A stretch of 64,000 nt of DNA. It comes from Bradyrhizobium acaciae (GTDB lineage: Bacteria; Pseudomonadota; Alphaproteobacteria; Rhizobiales; Xanthobacteraceae). The position numbers and the translations under genes were made by a program. The first letter of the stretch is position 1. Each line of letters starts with the position of its first letter. The notes under the pieces are model-generated. The model made no database searches, was not told the DNA's origin, and worked only from the letters and a program-made list of their open reading frames with translations. The stretch lies in NCBI RefSeq assembly GCF_020889785.1, contig NZ_JACMYK010000026.1, positions 1 to 64,000 on the forward strand. Reading direction: 5' to 3'. Positions 28,969-37,054 of the stretch are shown piece by piece.

Positions 28969-29055
28969 AACTCGTCATGCCCGGCCTTGTGCCGGGCATC
29001 CACGTCTTCTCGCGAAGAAAGACATGGACGGCCGGGACAAGCCCGGTCATGACGG
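28969..29055. repeat. intergenic palindromic repeat (CGTCATGCCCGG family)
   Basis: CGTCATGCCCGGC pairs with GCCCGGTCATGACGG; inner GCCCGGCCTTGTGCCGGGC hairpin and CTTCTCGCGAAGAAAG stem. It lies between convergent htpX and the aldo/keto reductase gene and could terminate both. Confidence 0.7.
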
Positions 29056-29077
29056 TGCGATTGGTTAGCAGACCGCG

Positions 29078-30028
29078 CTACGCGCTCGCGGCGTCCAGCC
29101 GTGCGACCTGGTCCTTGCTCAGCTCGAGCTTGGCCGCGGTGACCAGCGTTGCAACCTGCTCGGGCTTGGTGGCGCTGGCAATCGGCGCGGTGATGCCGGG
29201 CTTGGCCATCAGCCAGGCGAGCGCCACCGCGGCCGGCTCGGCACGCGTCTCCGCGGCGACCTCGTCGAGGCCGGCCAGGATCCGCATGCCGCGCGGGTTC
29301 ATGTATTTCGGAATGCTGCGCGCGCCGCGCGGGCTCTTGGTGAAGTCCGCTTCCGAGCGATATTTGCCGGTGAGGAATCCCGCGGCGAGCGAGAAGAATG
29401 TGATCACGCCGACGTCGTTCTCCACGCAGACGCGTTGCAGCGCGCCTTCGTAGCTCGACCGCTCCGCCAGGCTGTATTCGGGCTGCATGCTCTCGTAGCG
29501 CGGCAGTCCGTTCGCCCTGGAAATATCCAGCGCGCTCTTCAGCCGCTCCGCCGAGAAGTTCGAGGCGCCGATCGCCCTGACCTTGCCGGCCTTGATCAGC
29601 CTGTCGTAGGCCGCGAGCGTCTCTTCCTGTGGCGTCGTCTCATCGTCCTTGTGCGACTGGTAGAGGTCGATGAAATCGGTCTGCAACCGGCGCAGCGAGT
29701 CCTCGACGGCGCGCGCGATATAGTCCGGCTTCAGCCCGACCTTGCCGTCTCCCATGTCCATGCCGACCTTGGTGGCGAGGATGACGCGGTCGCGGTTGCC
29801 GCGCGCCTTCATCCATTTGCCGATGATCGTCTCGGACTCGCCACCGCTGTGGCCCGGCACCCAACGCGAATAGACATCGGCCGTGTCCAGGAACGTCAAC
29901 CCCTGATCCAGCACGGTGTCGAGCAGCCGGAACGACGAGGCCTCGTCCACCGTCCAGCCGAACACATTGCAGCCGAAGCACAGGGGAGGGACGGTGAGGC
30001 CGGAGCGGCCGAGCGCGCGATGCTTCAT
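29078..30028 (-). CDS. aldo/keto reductase
   Basis: NADPH-dependent reductase of aldehydes or sugars, (beta/alpha)8 barrel, 316 residues starting MKHRALGRSGLTVPPLCFG. The catalytic tetrad is visible: Asp and Tyr in DTADVYSRW, Lys in VILATKVG, His in YQSHKDD. GASNF and AEYSL-type motifs (ATGASNFSAERL, MQPEYSLAER) follow as in the Tas/YajO group. A much longer frame is open upstream, but homologues start at ATG 30028. Substrate unknown. Upstream bases 30029-30272 hold no gene. Confidence 0.87.
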   Translation of the reverse strand: MKHRALGRSGLTVPPLCFGCNVFGWTVDEASSFRLLDTVLDQGLTFLDTADVYSRWVPGHSGGESETIIGKWMKARGNRDRVILATKVGMDMGDGKVGLKPDYIARAVEDSLRRLQTDFIDLYQSHKDDETTPQEETLAAYDRLIKAGKVRAIGASNFSAERLKSALDISRANGLPRYESMQPEYSLAERSSYEGALQRVCVENDVGVITFFSLAAGFLTGKYRSEADFTKSPRGARSIPKYMNPRGMRILAGLDEVAAETRAEPAAVALAWLMAKPGITAPIASATKPEQVATLVTAAKLELSKDQVARLDAASA

Positions 30029-30219
30029 GTTTGTTCTTTCGCTTGTTCTCTTGACGGGAGGCGCGGGAGACTGAGACAGATCGGTCTTGATTGCAAGGCG
30101 CTGAGCTCGCATTGCGTTGCCGCATTCGTGCGGTTGCGACCAGCACCAGTCGCGATCGTGCAACGCTGCTCGCCGGCCTGGTGAACAGCGTTGCGTGTCA
30201 TCTGTCATGGAATCCGTCA

Positions 30220-30239
30220 GCATTCCGGTGGCGGAATGC
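30220..30239. terminator. perfect 8-bp hairpin downstream of the cupin-like gene
   Basis: GCATTCCG, four-base loop GTGG, CGGAATGC. It lies 33 bases past the stop of the minus-strand gene, without a T run, so it may be a terminator, an mRNA-stabilising hairpin or an operator for the aldo/keto reductase gene. Confidence 0.4.
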
Positions 30240-30272
30240 CGATGGATAACCGCGGAGACCTCGCGGACTCGG

Positions 30273-30644
30273 CTACTTGCGCTCGACGAATATAGCCTTG
30301 CAGTCGTCGCTGCTGATGTTCTCGGCGGTATGGGAGACCACGATCGGCCCGGCAAACGGCGTGCCCGCCTTGCTGGGGCTGTCCCGTGTGGTGCCGTCGG
30401 CATTGTGCAGCCGAATGGTGCAGTCGGTCAACGGATAGACCACGAATGGCACCGGGTGGGAATGCGGCTTGTCGGTCGTCCCTTTCTTCCAGTTCGCGGC
30501 GATAACGCGAAAATTCTGATCCTCGAAGATGACCTTGTAGGTGTCGGGATCGCCTTGATAGCTCGGCGGTGCCTGTTGCGCCGCGGCGGCAGAAACTGCT
30601 GCAAGCAAGCCGGCAATTGAAGAACTCAATGCAAGAAAATTCAT
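30273..30644 (-). CDS. secreted cupin-like small protein
   Basis: 123 residues. A clear signal peptide (MNFLALSSSIAGLLAAVSAAAA-Q) is followed by a small beta-rich domain with KPHSHPVPFVVYPLTD and SHTAENISSDDCKAIFVE, which resembles a single cupin barrel; the HSHP motif could hold one metal ligand, but the full two-motif cupin metal site is not clear. AAGGAG lies eight bases before the ATG, settling the start at 30644. Function unknown. Confidence 0.62.
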   Translation of the reverse strand: MNFLALSSSIAGLLAAVSAAAAQQAPPSYQGDPDTYKVIFEDQNFRVIAANWKKGTTDKPHSHPVPFVVYPLTDCTIRLHNADGTTRDSPSKAGTPFAGPIVVSHTAENISSDDCKAIFVERK

Positions 30645-31005
30645 TTCAGAAAACTCCTTGGCCAATGACTTCAGAGCGCCCGGCAATGGACGCAGCCAAG
30701 CTTTACCACGCAAGCGGGTTCAGGCAGAGATTGATTTCGGCGATCGCGTCAGCATGGCTGCCCCTCGCTACGTTGTCGGTTATGAAGCGACTTTGACGTC
30801 AGCGCAGGAATGCGATTTCATTTGCGCGGCGGTTGATGTAGATTGCAGGCGAGCTGCCACCGGTCACGCCGAATTCCGGAGAATGCGCGGCAGCGTCAGT
30901 GGCCATCGGCAGGCCTTATGGTCTCATTTTCAGTACGAAAACTCTTCTGCCTGGGCCGCGCCCGGGTGAGTGTCATTTCCATTCCAGCCAAACGGAGCAA
31001 TTGCC
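30645..31005. other. intergenic region between divergent genes, no gene seen
   Basis: 361 bases between the cupin-like gene (minus) and the GYD gene (plus). It holds the divergent promoters by position. Frames that are open here show no family resemblance and no ribosome binding site. CCGAATTCCGGAG at about 30869 is a short imperfect palindrome. Confidence 0.4.
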
Positions 31006-31341
31006 ATGCATTTCTGCTTCTCTGGTGAATACACCCCACGTGCGCTCAACAACATCATGGAGAACCCGAACACCAATCGCTATGAGGCCGCAAGGAATCT
31101 GATCGAGGCGGCCGGCGGCAAATTGATTTCGATGTACAGCATGGCGGTCGATGGCCCCAGCGTGATGGTGATCTTCGACGTGCCGGATCCGAGCTTCGCG
31201 CCTGCGATCAGCGGCGTGGTCGTTGCCTCTGGCACCATGCAGAACGTGAAGCTGACCCGGCTGTTCACCCAGGACGAGATCAAGGTGGTGCGTCAGCACG
31301 CAAGCAAGCTCAAGGCCGCCTACTCGCCGCCCGGCAGCTGA
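31006..31341 (+). CDS. GYD domain protein
   Basis: 111 residues, MHFCFSGEYTPRALNNIMENPNTNR at the start; the ferredoxin-like GYD fold is recognised from the EAAGGKLISMYSMAVDGPSVMVIFDVPD pattern (given here in parts: EAAGGKLISMYSMAVDGP, VMVIFDVPD), with VVVASGTMQNVKLTRLFT as the last strand pair. Proteins of this type are small, probably oligomeric and of unknown function. CGGAGC lies seven bases before ATG 31006. Confidence 0.75.
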   Translation: MHFCFSGEYTPRALNNIMENPNTNRYEAARNLIEAAGGKLISMYSMAVDGPSVMVIFDVPDPSFAPAISGVVVASGTMQNVKLTRLFTQDEIKVVRQHASKLKAAYSPPGS

Positions 31342-31757
31342 CAGGGCGGACGATCAAGAACCGCAAGTGGTCTGACGACTGCCGTCACTCGCGCGCGGCG
31401 GCGCTTTCCAGCGTGCCGCGCTGAGACGGGCGCCGTTGCGCGCGCCACTGATCCGGGGCGCAGTCAACGGATGGGCGGTAGCTCAGGCGGATGTCGCGCG
31501 CGCATGCCGGCTCGCATAGCCCCGGCCGGTTGTGCCGTCGCACGACGTCCGCCGCCTCGTACGGCAAGCCGGGTCCGCCGACGGATCCTGGCCGCGAGCG
31601 ACGCGCTTGGTCGGCTGCCACCAGCGCCGGAAAGATCTGTCGCGTTGCGCGAAATGAAGTAGAGAGTGTGGTGTATGAATTGACGGTAGGTGATTTGAGC
31701 GGCGACGTTGAAGTGGCGGGCTGGGGCTGGGGTCTGAAGGTGCATCACTCGGTTACG
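31342..31757. other. intergenic region without a convincing gene
   Basis: 416 bases between the GYD gene and the protease gene. Several frames are open on both strands because of high GC, but none has a good ribosome binding site or a recognisable family. A minus-strand frame with cysteine and arginine pairs (CARDIRLSYRPSVDCAP) looks faintly like small secreted rhizobial proteins, without enough support to call it. GC is slightly lower in 31640-31750, where the protease promoter would lie. Confidence 0.35.
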
Positions 31758-32552
31758 ATGTCAGGCTGTGCCGCGTTGGCGGCGCGCGCGGGATGGCCTG
31801 TTCGTCTTGTCCGGCTGGCCTGCGGTCTGGCCATCGCTTGCGCCCTCAATGGCTTCTTGCCGCAACCGGCGGCGGCGCAGGTGCCGTTCTCAGCGTTTCA
31901 ACCGGTACGACAGATGGAGGCTGCCAAACCGCTGGCGCGCGACGTCAACGGGCCGCCCACGGTCAGTCAGCGGCTCGACGGCACTGCGTTCTTTGTCGAC
32001 GATCTCGGACACATGCTCACCGCGCGGCATGCGGTCGTGGACTGCGCCCGCATTGTCGTCAGCAAGGAGGGCCGATCCGTCGCGGCGCGCGTGGTGGCGC
32101 TGGCTGCGACCGACATTGCATTGATCAAGGTCCCGCGCACGCTGGGCCTTGCGGCGGTATTTCCACGCGCCAGCCCGTCTGCCGCCAACGATATGGTGTT
32201 TGCCGAGGCCTATGACCGCCTGAAGCCGATGCTTGCGCATGGTGGCGCGCTTGGCAATGCGTTCGTCGATGCCACCCAGCGCGATCCCGCGCACCTCGTG
32301 CTGCGCTCCAATGTCACCTTCGGCACCAGCGGTGCGCCGGTGCTGGATTCCCGTGGTCTCGTGGAAGGCGTGGTGAGCCGCAGGACCACGATCGATCGCG
32401 TGCTGGCGGTCGATGCAGCGCACGCCAAGTCGTTTCTCGCCGCACATGGCGTCCGCTTCCAGGAAGACGACCGACCGCAGATGAGCGGCACCGCGTCCCG
32501 CGCCCACCGTGCCGCGAGCATTTCGGCGCGCGTCACATGCCTGCAACAATGA
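31758..32552 (+). CDS. secreted trypsin-like serine protease
   Basis: 264 residues: signal peptide with basic and hydrophobic parts (residues 1-37, ending QPAAA-Q), then a chymotrypsin-fold domain. The catalytic triad is visible: His in LTARHAVVDC, Asp in AATDIALIKV, Ser in FGTSGAPVLDS. No PDZ domain follows, unlike DegP or HtrA proteins. The GTAFFVDDLGHMLTARHAV arrangement is typical for S1C proteases. Start at ATG 31758 is chosen by the signal peptide; a ribosome binding site is weak, so an upstream GTG is possible. Confidence 0.72.
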   Translation: MSGCAALAARAGWPVRLVRLACGLAIACALNGFLPQPAAAQVPFSAFQPVRQMEAAKPLARDVNGPPTVSQRLDGTAFFVDDLGHMLTARHAVVDCARIVVSKEGRSVAARVVALAATDIALIKVPRTLGLAAVFPRASPSAANDMVFAEAYDRLKPMLAHGGALGNAFVDATQRDPAHLVLRSNVTFGTSGAPVLDSRGLVEGVVSRRTTIDRVLAVDAAHAKSFLAAHGVRFQEDDRPQMSGTASRAHRAASISARVTCLQQ

Positions 32553-32628
32553 GCGACTAGTTGCTGCCGGGGTGGATGCTTTCGCGTCGTCCTGTAGCCC
32601 GTTGTTGCGGTCAACCTTGTGCAGAACC

Positions 32629-33060
32629 ATGCTCATCTTGCGGGGCACGCTCGTGCTCTCGTTCGGCCTGTTCATCCTCTCGACAGCGCCGGGCCGCGCC
32701 CAGGATATCAATTTTCGTAATCCCGAACAGGCGCCGCCGTCATGGGCGCAGTTTGCCAAGCTGGTCAAATACCGGTTCGAGGAATGGATCGCAGCCGACG
32801 ATGTGGTCGCCAATCGCTTCCGCAACTGGGTCATCGAGCATTCCGGCAAGGAGAACGGGCCACCGCCGACGCTCGTGGTGCGCGCCTGGCTCAACCCGGA
32901 CGGCACCGTCGAGCGCGTCACGTTTCCCGCATTCAATGACGCCGGCGCGACCGAGGATCTGCACACCATCCTGAAGCGCGGCAATGTCGGCGAGGCGCCG
33001 CCGCCGGAAATGTTGCAGCCGCTCAACCTGCGCTTCTCGCTCAATCTGCGGAAACCCTGA
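32629..33060 (+). CDS. secreted hypothetical protein with TonB C-terminal-like fold
   Basis: 143 residues with a signal peptide (MLILRGTLVLSFGLFILSTA, cleavage near GRA-Q). The mature part reads PTLVVRAWLNPDGTVERVTFPAFNDAGATED and LNLRFSLNLRKP at the end, which matches the strand-helix-strand pattern of the TonB C-terminal / TonB_C_2 domain (the first quoted part: VVRAWLNPDGTVERVTF). It lacks the TonB transmembrane anchor and proline linker, so it is not an energy transducer by itself. It follows the protease gene by 76 bases and may be co-transcribed. Confidence 0.55.
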   Translation: MLILRGTLVLSFGLFILSTAPGRAQDINFRNPEQAPPSWAQFAKLVKYRFEEWIAADDVVANRFRNWVIEHSGKENGPPPTLVVRAWLNPDGTVERVTFPAFNDAGATEDLHTILKRGNVGEAPPPEMLQPLNLRFSLNLRKP

Positions 33061-33069
33061 GCGGCTTGC

Positions 33070-33300
33070 CTTTGTCATTCCGGGGCGCGCGAAGCGCGAG
33101 CCATCCCCGGTGTCGTCCTGGCGAACGCCAGGACCCATTACCCCAAATGCGCATTGTTGCACGACGCTGGGGCTACGATCCCCTTCATCACGGAATGCGG
33201 TGGTTATGGGGCTGGCTTTCGCCAGGACGACAACGAAGAGTCTCGTCTACAATGTCCGTCACGGAGTATGGGTCCCTGCTTTCGCAGGGACGACGCGTGG
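33070..33300. repeat. tandem pair of intergenic palindromic repeats
   Basis: 33070-33112 is a CATTCCGGGGCGCGCGAAGCGCGAG element. 33113-33300 is of the CGTCCTGGCGAACGCCAGGACC type: hairpin GTCCTGGCG/CGCCAGGAC, then GGCTTTCGCCAGGACGAC, then ATGGGTCCCTGC with GCAGGGACGAC. The second type recurs at 60958-61084. The block ends 10 bases before the HiPIP start. Confidence 0.7.
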
Positions 33301-33310
33301 GGTGAACATC

Positions 33311-33568
33311 GTGGCCAAACAACAAGCCGATCGTTCGCGGCGCTGCTTCATTGGCGCTGCTATCGCGGGACTTCCTGCGACGCTCCTGCTGCGAACCGCT
33401 TCCGCCTCCGACAAGATGACAAAATCGCAGGCCGAGTATCAAGACACGCCGAACGGCATCTACTCCTGCGGCCTGTGCACGCTGTTCGTGGCACCCGATG
33501 GCTGCAAGGTGGTCGAGGGTGCCATCAGCAAGGAGGGCTGGTGCAAGGCCTTCGCTGCGGTGGATTGA
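33311..33568 (+). CDS. high-potential iron-sulfur protein (HiPIP), Tat-exported
   Basis: Small periplasmic [4Fe-4S] electron carrier. 85 residues: twin-arginine signal (SRRCFIGAAIAGLPA), then a 45-residue mature domain with four cysteines at 53, 56, 65 and 78, spacing CX2CX8CX12C, as in HiPIPs. Family stretches YQDTPNGIYSCGLC and GCKVVEGAISKEGWCK agree. GTG at 33311 is used; another GTG at 33302 adds three residues. HiPIPs carry electrons between the bc1 complex and oxidases or reaction centres, or work with nitrite/thiosulfate enzymes; no such partner is adjacent. Confidence 0.82.
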   Translation: MAKQQADRSRRCFIGAAIAGLPATLLLRTASASDKMTKSQAEYQDTPNGIYSCGLCTLFVAPDGCKVVEGAISKEGWCKAFAAVD

Positions 33569-33592
33569 AGCACCCTCCAGGGGAGGGGGAAG

Positions 33593-35035
33593 CTACAATT
33601 CCCGCGCATTCGAGAACGCGAACGACGACACCCGCCGCGTGGTCTCGTCCAGGATCAGGGTGCGCGTAATCGGCGGCTCGGCGCGCTGGCTGCAATTCTC
33701 GCGCTCGCAGAGCCGGCAGTTGACGCCGATCGGCGTGCCCTCGACCTTTTCCAGATCCATGCCGGTCGCATAGACGAGCTTTGCCGCATGACGGATCTCG
33801 CAGCCGAGTCCGATCGCAAAGCGCGGCTGCGGCTGCGGATAGGGCGCCACCGGCCGGCGCACCATCTGTGCGATCGAGAAATAGCGCGTGCCGTCGGGCA
33901 GCTCGATCACCTGGCTGAGCAGGCGGTCGGGCATGTCGAAGGTCGAATGCACGTTCCAGAGCGGGCAGGTGCCGCCGAATTTGGAGAACGGGAAGGTGCC
34001 GGAGGAAAACCGCTTCGACACGTTGCCGGCATTGTCGACCCGCAGCAGGAAGAACGGCACGCCGCGCGCGTTCGGCCGTTGCAGCGTGGTGAGGCGATGG
34101 CAGACCTGCTCGAAGCCGGCATTGAAGCGCTGCGCCAGCACATGGACGTCGTAGCTCAGGGCTTCGGCGGCGGAGTGAAACGCCTGATAGGGCATCATCG
34201 CGGCCGCCGCGAAATAATTGGCGAGCGTGATGCGATAGAGCCTGCGCGCGGTGTCGTCGAGCGGGCCGGCGCGGCTGACGATCGCATCGATCGCGGCGCC
34301 GCATTCGACGAAGCCGATCTGCAACGCGAGCTGAAAGCTGCGGCCGGAGCTGTCGACAAGCTCTGAGATCAGGAGCTGCCGGCGATGCCGATCGAAACGG
34401 CGCAGCGTCTCGCGCATCACGTCGACCGGCATCACGCGGGTGACGATCGAATGCTTTTCCCGCAGCCGCGTCGCGAGCGCCGTGAACAGGCCTTCGGTCG
34501 GCACGTTGAGCTCGTCGCGCAAATTCTCCGCCGCGGTCTCGAGCTCCGGAAAATAGTTGCGGTTGGCCTCGATCAGGTCGCGCACCCGTTCGATCGGGTT
34601 GGCGTCGAACTGCGAGCCCTCACGGTCTGCCATCTGCGCCGCCACCAGCGTCTCGCCGCGGCGCGCCTCGGTATAGGCGGCGTAGAGCCGCTGCAACGCA
34701 TGCGTCACGCCGGGGCAGAGCTCGGCGAGGTCGCGCAGTTCCTGCTTCGGCAGGTCGATCTGGCGGAACAATGGATCGGAGAAGATCTCGTTGAGTTCCG
34801 CGAAGAACCGGTCCTCGTCGGCAGTCGCGAGGTCGCGCAAATCGAGGTCGTAGGTCTCGGCCAGCCGCAGCAGGATCTGCGCCGTCACCGGGCGCTGGTT
34901 GCGCTCGATCAGGTTGATGTAGGAGGGCGAGATGCCGAGCCCCTCGGCGATCTGGGTCTGCGACAGTCCCAATTGCTGGCGGATCCGGCGGAACCGCGGA
35001 CCGACGAACAGCTTTTTCCCGGACTCGCCAGGCAT
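33593..35035 (-). CDS. ScfR/PrpR-type XRE regulator with IrrE-like and DUF2083 domains
   Basis: 480-residue transcription regulator of the short-chain acyl-CoA responsive class. N-terminal XRE helix-turn-helix about residues 12-66 (RRIRQQLGLSQTQIAEGLGISPSYINLIERN, quoted in part: LSQTQIAEGLGISPSY). The middle matches the ImmA/IrrE region but its HExxH metalloprotease motif is not preserved. The C-terminal DUF2083 part holds GLGCEIRH and GVNCRLCERENC; in mycobacterial PrpR such cysteines bind an iron-sulfur cluster. Relatives control propionate, methylcitrate, glyoxylate or acyl-CoA genes. A perfect palindrome lies 18 bases before its start, consistent with autoregulation. Confidence 0.82.
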   Translation of the reverse strand: MPGESGKKLFVGPRFRRIRQQLGLSQTQIAEGLGISPSYINLIERNQRPVTAQILLRLAETYDLDLRDLATADEDRFFAELNEIFSDPLFRQIDLPKQELRDLAELCPGVTHALQRLYAAYTEARRGETLVAAQMADREGSQFDANPIERVRDLIEANRNYFPELETAAENLRDELNVPTEGLFTALATRLREKHSIVTRVMPVDVMRETLRRFDRHRRQLLISELVDSSGRSFQLALQIGFVECGAAIDAIVSRAGPLDDTARRLYRITLANYFAAAAMMPYQAFHSAAEALSYDVHVLAQRFNAGFEQVCHRLTTLQRPNARGVPFFLLRVDNAGNVSKRFSSGTFPFSKFGGTCPLWNVHSTFDMPDRLLSQVIELPDGTRYFSIAQMVRRPVAPYPQPQPRFAIGLGCEIRHAAKLVYATGMDLEKVEGTPIGVNCRLCERENCSQRAEPPITRTLILDETTRRVSSFAFSNAREL

Positions 35036-35052
35036 GGCAGCTTTCCTGACCT

Positions 35053-35067
35053 ATTTTGTGACAAAAT
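35053..35067. promoter_or_regulatory. palindromic operator upstream of the ScfR-type gene
   Basis: ATTTTGT, central G, ACAAAAT: a perfect 15-base palindrome, followed by TTTACAAA. It sits in a locally AT-rich promoter region shared with the divergent DUF4170 gene. Resembles the TTTGCAAA-type sites of RamB/PrpR regulators. Confidence 0.55.
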
Positions 35068-35275
35068 TTACAAATCGACATTTATTACAAGTTCAGATGT
35101 TACATGACATCACCAATAAAAAACAAGGTATCTATACGAACTTCGCCTTTTCGCGTTTATCTCCTGACACGCAGTTCGCAACACGCTGTCACGAATGTCG
35201 AGACGACGAATAGGTTGCGGGGATCGGAACTCAGGCGGCTGAGCAGGCAGCCCGACTTTTTAGAGGAGACTGACG

Positions 35276-35485
35276 ATGAGCAAGGGCAGCAATTTCTGGG
35301 TGATCGGCGGCGAATTCGGCTCGATGAACTTCCACAAGCTCGTCGAAGGCTCCGCTCAGGTCCGCGGTCCGTTCAAGACCCGCAAGGAAGCCGAAGAGTG
35401 CTGGAAGGAAGTCTCGGAAGAGAGCCGGCACAAGGCCGGTGTGCGCTTCTCCATCGTCGAGGAGCCGTCGCGGGTTTCGGCCTAA
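35276..35485 (+). CDS. DUF4170 family protein
   Basis: 69 residues, MSKGSNFWVIGGEFGSMNFHKL at the start, FKTRKEAEECWKEVSEESRHKAGVRFSIV after it (in part: RKEAEECWKEVSEESR). The whole length is the DUF4170 domain, widespread in alphaproteobacteria and of unknown function. AGAGGAGACTGACG precedes the ATG, an excellent ribosome binding site. Divergent from the ScfR-type regulator gene with 240 bases between. Confidence 0.82.
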   Translation: MSKGSNFWVIGGEFGSMNFHKLVEGSAQVRGPFKTRKEAEECWKEVSEESRHKAGVRFSIVEEPSRVSA

Positions 35486-35526
35486 CCGCCAAAACTATCA
35501 GAGCTAAGAAGACGTCCAAGGACGGC

Positions 35527-35555
35527 GACCCCATCCGGTTCATCCGGGTGGGGTC
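35527..35555 (+). terminator. hairpin terminator after the DUF4170 gene
   Basis: GACCCCATCCGG pairs with CCGGGTGGGGTC around TTCAT, one G-U pair; a CTTTTGG stretch follows. The T run is short, so termination is probable, not certain. Confidence 0.6.
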
Positions 35556-35697
35556 GACCGCTTTTGGGACAGTGCCAGGGCCGTTTGATCTGGGGATAAG
35601 TGGCAGCCTAAGTGCTTGGGAACCAACGTCCTTTGCGGACGTCATGGTTGCTGATAAGTTAATGCATAGCAAACCCGTCAGCACGAGGCCGCAAGGC

Positions 35698-36273
35698 ATG
35701 TCCGATCCGCACAACACCGGCAGCGAGGCGCGCGAGATGCGGCCGACGCTGCGTGAGGCGCTGCGGCGGGCGCGCATCGAGGCGGCCGACCGCACCGGCG
35801 TCGTGGTCGAGTTGCGCGATGCCGAAGTGGCGCGGCTCGAGATCCTCAACGACGCGCTCGATCCGCTGTTCGCGCAGGTGCCGGAGAAGGTCGATTTGTT
35901 CGATCGCGGCATCAGCCAGGGCGAGACGCCGCGGCTGTGGATCGATGTCGTCGCGCACGTGCTGATGGGCCGCGACAAGCGCATCTACCGCTTCGTGCAG
36001 GACACCCGCTTCGGCCGGACCGTGCTCGCCGAATCGCACGACGTTGCCGTGATCGTCGATGCCGTCACCGACTATGTCGCGCGCCGCATGATCGAGCGCG
36101 AGCATGCGATGGTCGCAACGCCGCTTCCGGTGGCCGAGCCGCCGGCACCCCCGCCTGTGCCGGTGGTGGCGCCGAAGCGCCGCGGCGGGGTCGGCATGTT
36201 CGTGCTCGGCTTCGTCATGGGCGCGCTGGCGCTGTTCGGCCTCGCGCTCTTTGCGAGCTTGCAGAACTTTTAG
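35698..36273 (+). CDS. hypothetical protein with C-terminal membrane anchor
   Basis: 191 residues: a soluble N-terminal domain of about 145 residues (RPTLREALRRARIEAADRTG, LNDALDPLFAQVPEKVDLFDRGIS, ETPRLWIDVVAHVLMGRDKR), a Pro-rich linker (VAEPPAPPPVPVVAPKRR) and one transmembrane helix at the end (MFVLGFVMGALALFGLALFA). This tail-anchored layout suggests a cytoplasmic domain held at the membrane. I do not recognise a family. ATG 35698 is chosen with GCAAGG upstream; in-frame starts at 35643 and 35661 are possible. Confidence 0.6.
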   Translation: MSDPHNTGSEAREMRPTLREALRRARIEAADRTGVVVELRDAEVARLEILNDALDPLFAQVPEKVDLFDRGISQGETPRLWIDVVAHVLMGRDKRIYRFVQDTRFGRTVLAESHDVAVIVDAVTDYVARRMIEREHAMVATPLPVAEPPAPPPVPVVAPKRRGGVGMFVLGFVMGALALFGLALFASLQNF

Positions 36274-36295
36274 CCGCTGAAGGGCCGGGGGCATC

Positions 36296-37054
36296 GTGGT
36301 CATAACTCCCGCCTCGGCATTCTTCGGCGTGCTGGCAGCTGCCGCTGTGGTCGGCAGCGCCGTGTTGTTCGGCAAATGGCAGACGCTGCGCCGCGCCGAA
36401 TACATCCGCACCTTCAAATGGCCGGCGGGCCTGCTGGCGCGGCTCGAGCAGCATCACCCCGGCTTCACCCGCAAGGACAGCGCGCTGGTGTCGCGCGGCC
36501 TGCGACAGTTCTTCCTCGCCTATCTGATGAGCGGCAAGCGTTACGTCTCGATGCCGTCGCAGGCGGCCGACGACCTCTGGCACGAATTCATCCTCTACAC
36601 CCGCGAATATGATGCGTTCTGCCGCCGCGCCTTCGGCACCTTCCTGCATCATATGCCCGCCGTCGTGCTGGTGAAGGAGCAGCGCCGGAGCAATGAAGGG
36701 CTGCGCCGGGTCTGGTGGTACTGCTGCAAATACGAGAACATCGATCCGGTCAGGCCGACGCGGCTGCCGCTGCTGTTCGCGCTCGACGCCAAGCTGAATC
36801 TTGCGAACGGCTTCGTCTATCACACCGACTGCGAGGCGCTGCGCCGCAGCGGAATCGGCGGCAGCAGTCCCTATTGCGGCGGCGATTTCTCCGACTCGTC
36901 GATCGACGGATCGTCCGCGGGCTTCGGCGATGCCGGCAGCGATGGAAGCCATGGCGGCGATGGTGGTGACGGCGGTGGCCACGGCGGCGGCGATGGTGGA
37001 GGCGGTGACGGTGGAGGTGGCGGCGACAGCGGTGGCGGTTGTGGCGGCGACTAA
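36296..37054 (+). CDS. glycine-rich membrane-anchored protein, GRDP-like
   Basis: 252 residues. One N-terminal hydrophobic segment (about 8-26), then a domain with VSMPSQAADDLWHEFILYTR and YDAFCRRAFGTFLHH, which resembles the core of plant glycine-rich-domain proteins (GRDP-like), where a W-H pair and a later FC...H are conserved. Two cysteines occur in WWYCCKYEN. The last 45 residues are almost only Gly, Asp, Ser and His, ending GGGCGGD. Function unknown. GTG start at 36296, 22 bases after the stop of the upstream gene; the stop TAA is contributed by the palindromic element that follows. Confidence 0.6.
   Translation: MVITPASAFFGVLAAAAVVGSAVLFGKWQTLRRAEYIRTFKWPAGLLARLEQHHPGFTRKDSALVSRGLRQFFLAYLMSGKRYVSMPSQAADDLWHEFILYTREYDAFCRRAFGTFLHHMPAVVLVKEQRRSNEGLRRVWWYCCKYENIDPVRPTRLPLLFALDAKLNLANGFVYHTDCEALRRSGIGGSSPYCGGDFSDSSIDGSSAGFGDAGSDGSHGGDGGDGGGHGGGDGGGGDGGGGGDSGGGCGGD

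Noticed and set aside
29078..30403. Longer aldo/keto reductase starting at 30403
   Set aside because: The extra 125 residues have no resemblance to the family and run through the hairpin and the non-coding upstream region.
31385..31748. Minus-strand frames upstream of the serine protease gene with Cys/Arg pairs
   Set aside because: No ribosome binding site, no clear family, and GC-driven open frames are common on both strands here; kept only as a remark on the intergenic region.
36900..37054. GGTGGC-type tandem repeat in the glycine-rich gene as a minisatellite
   Set aside because: The units are irregular and explained by Gly/Asp codon composition; no fixed period was seen.
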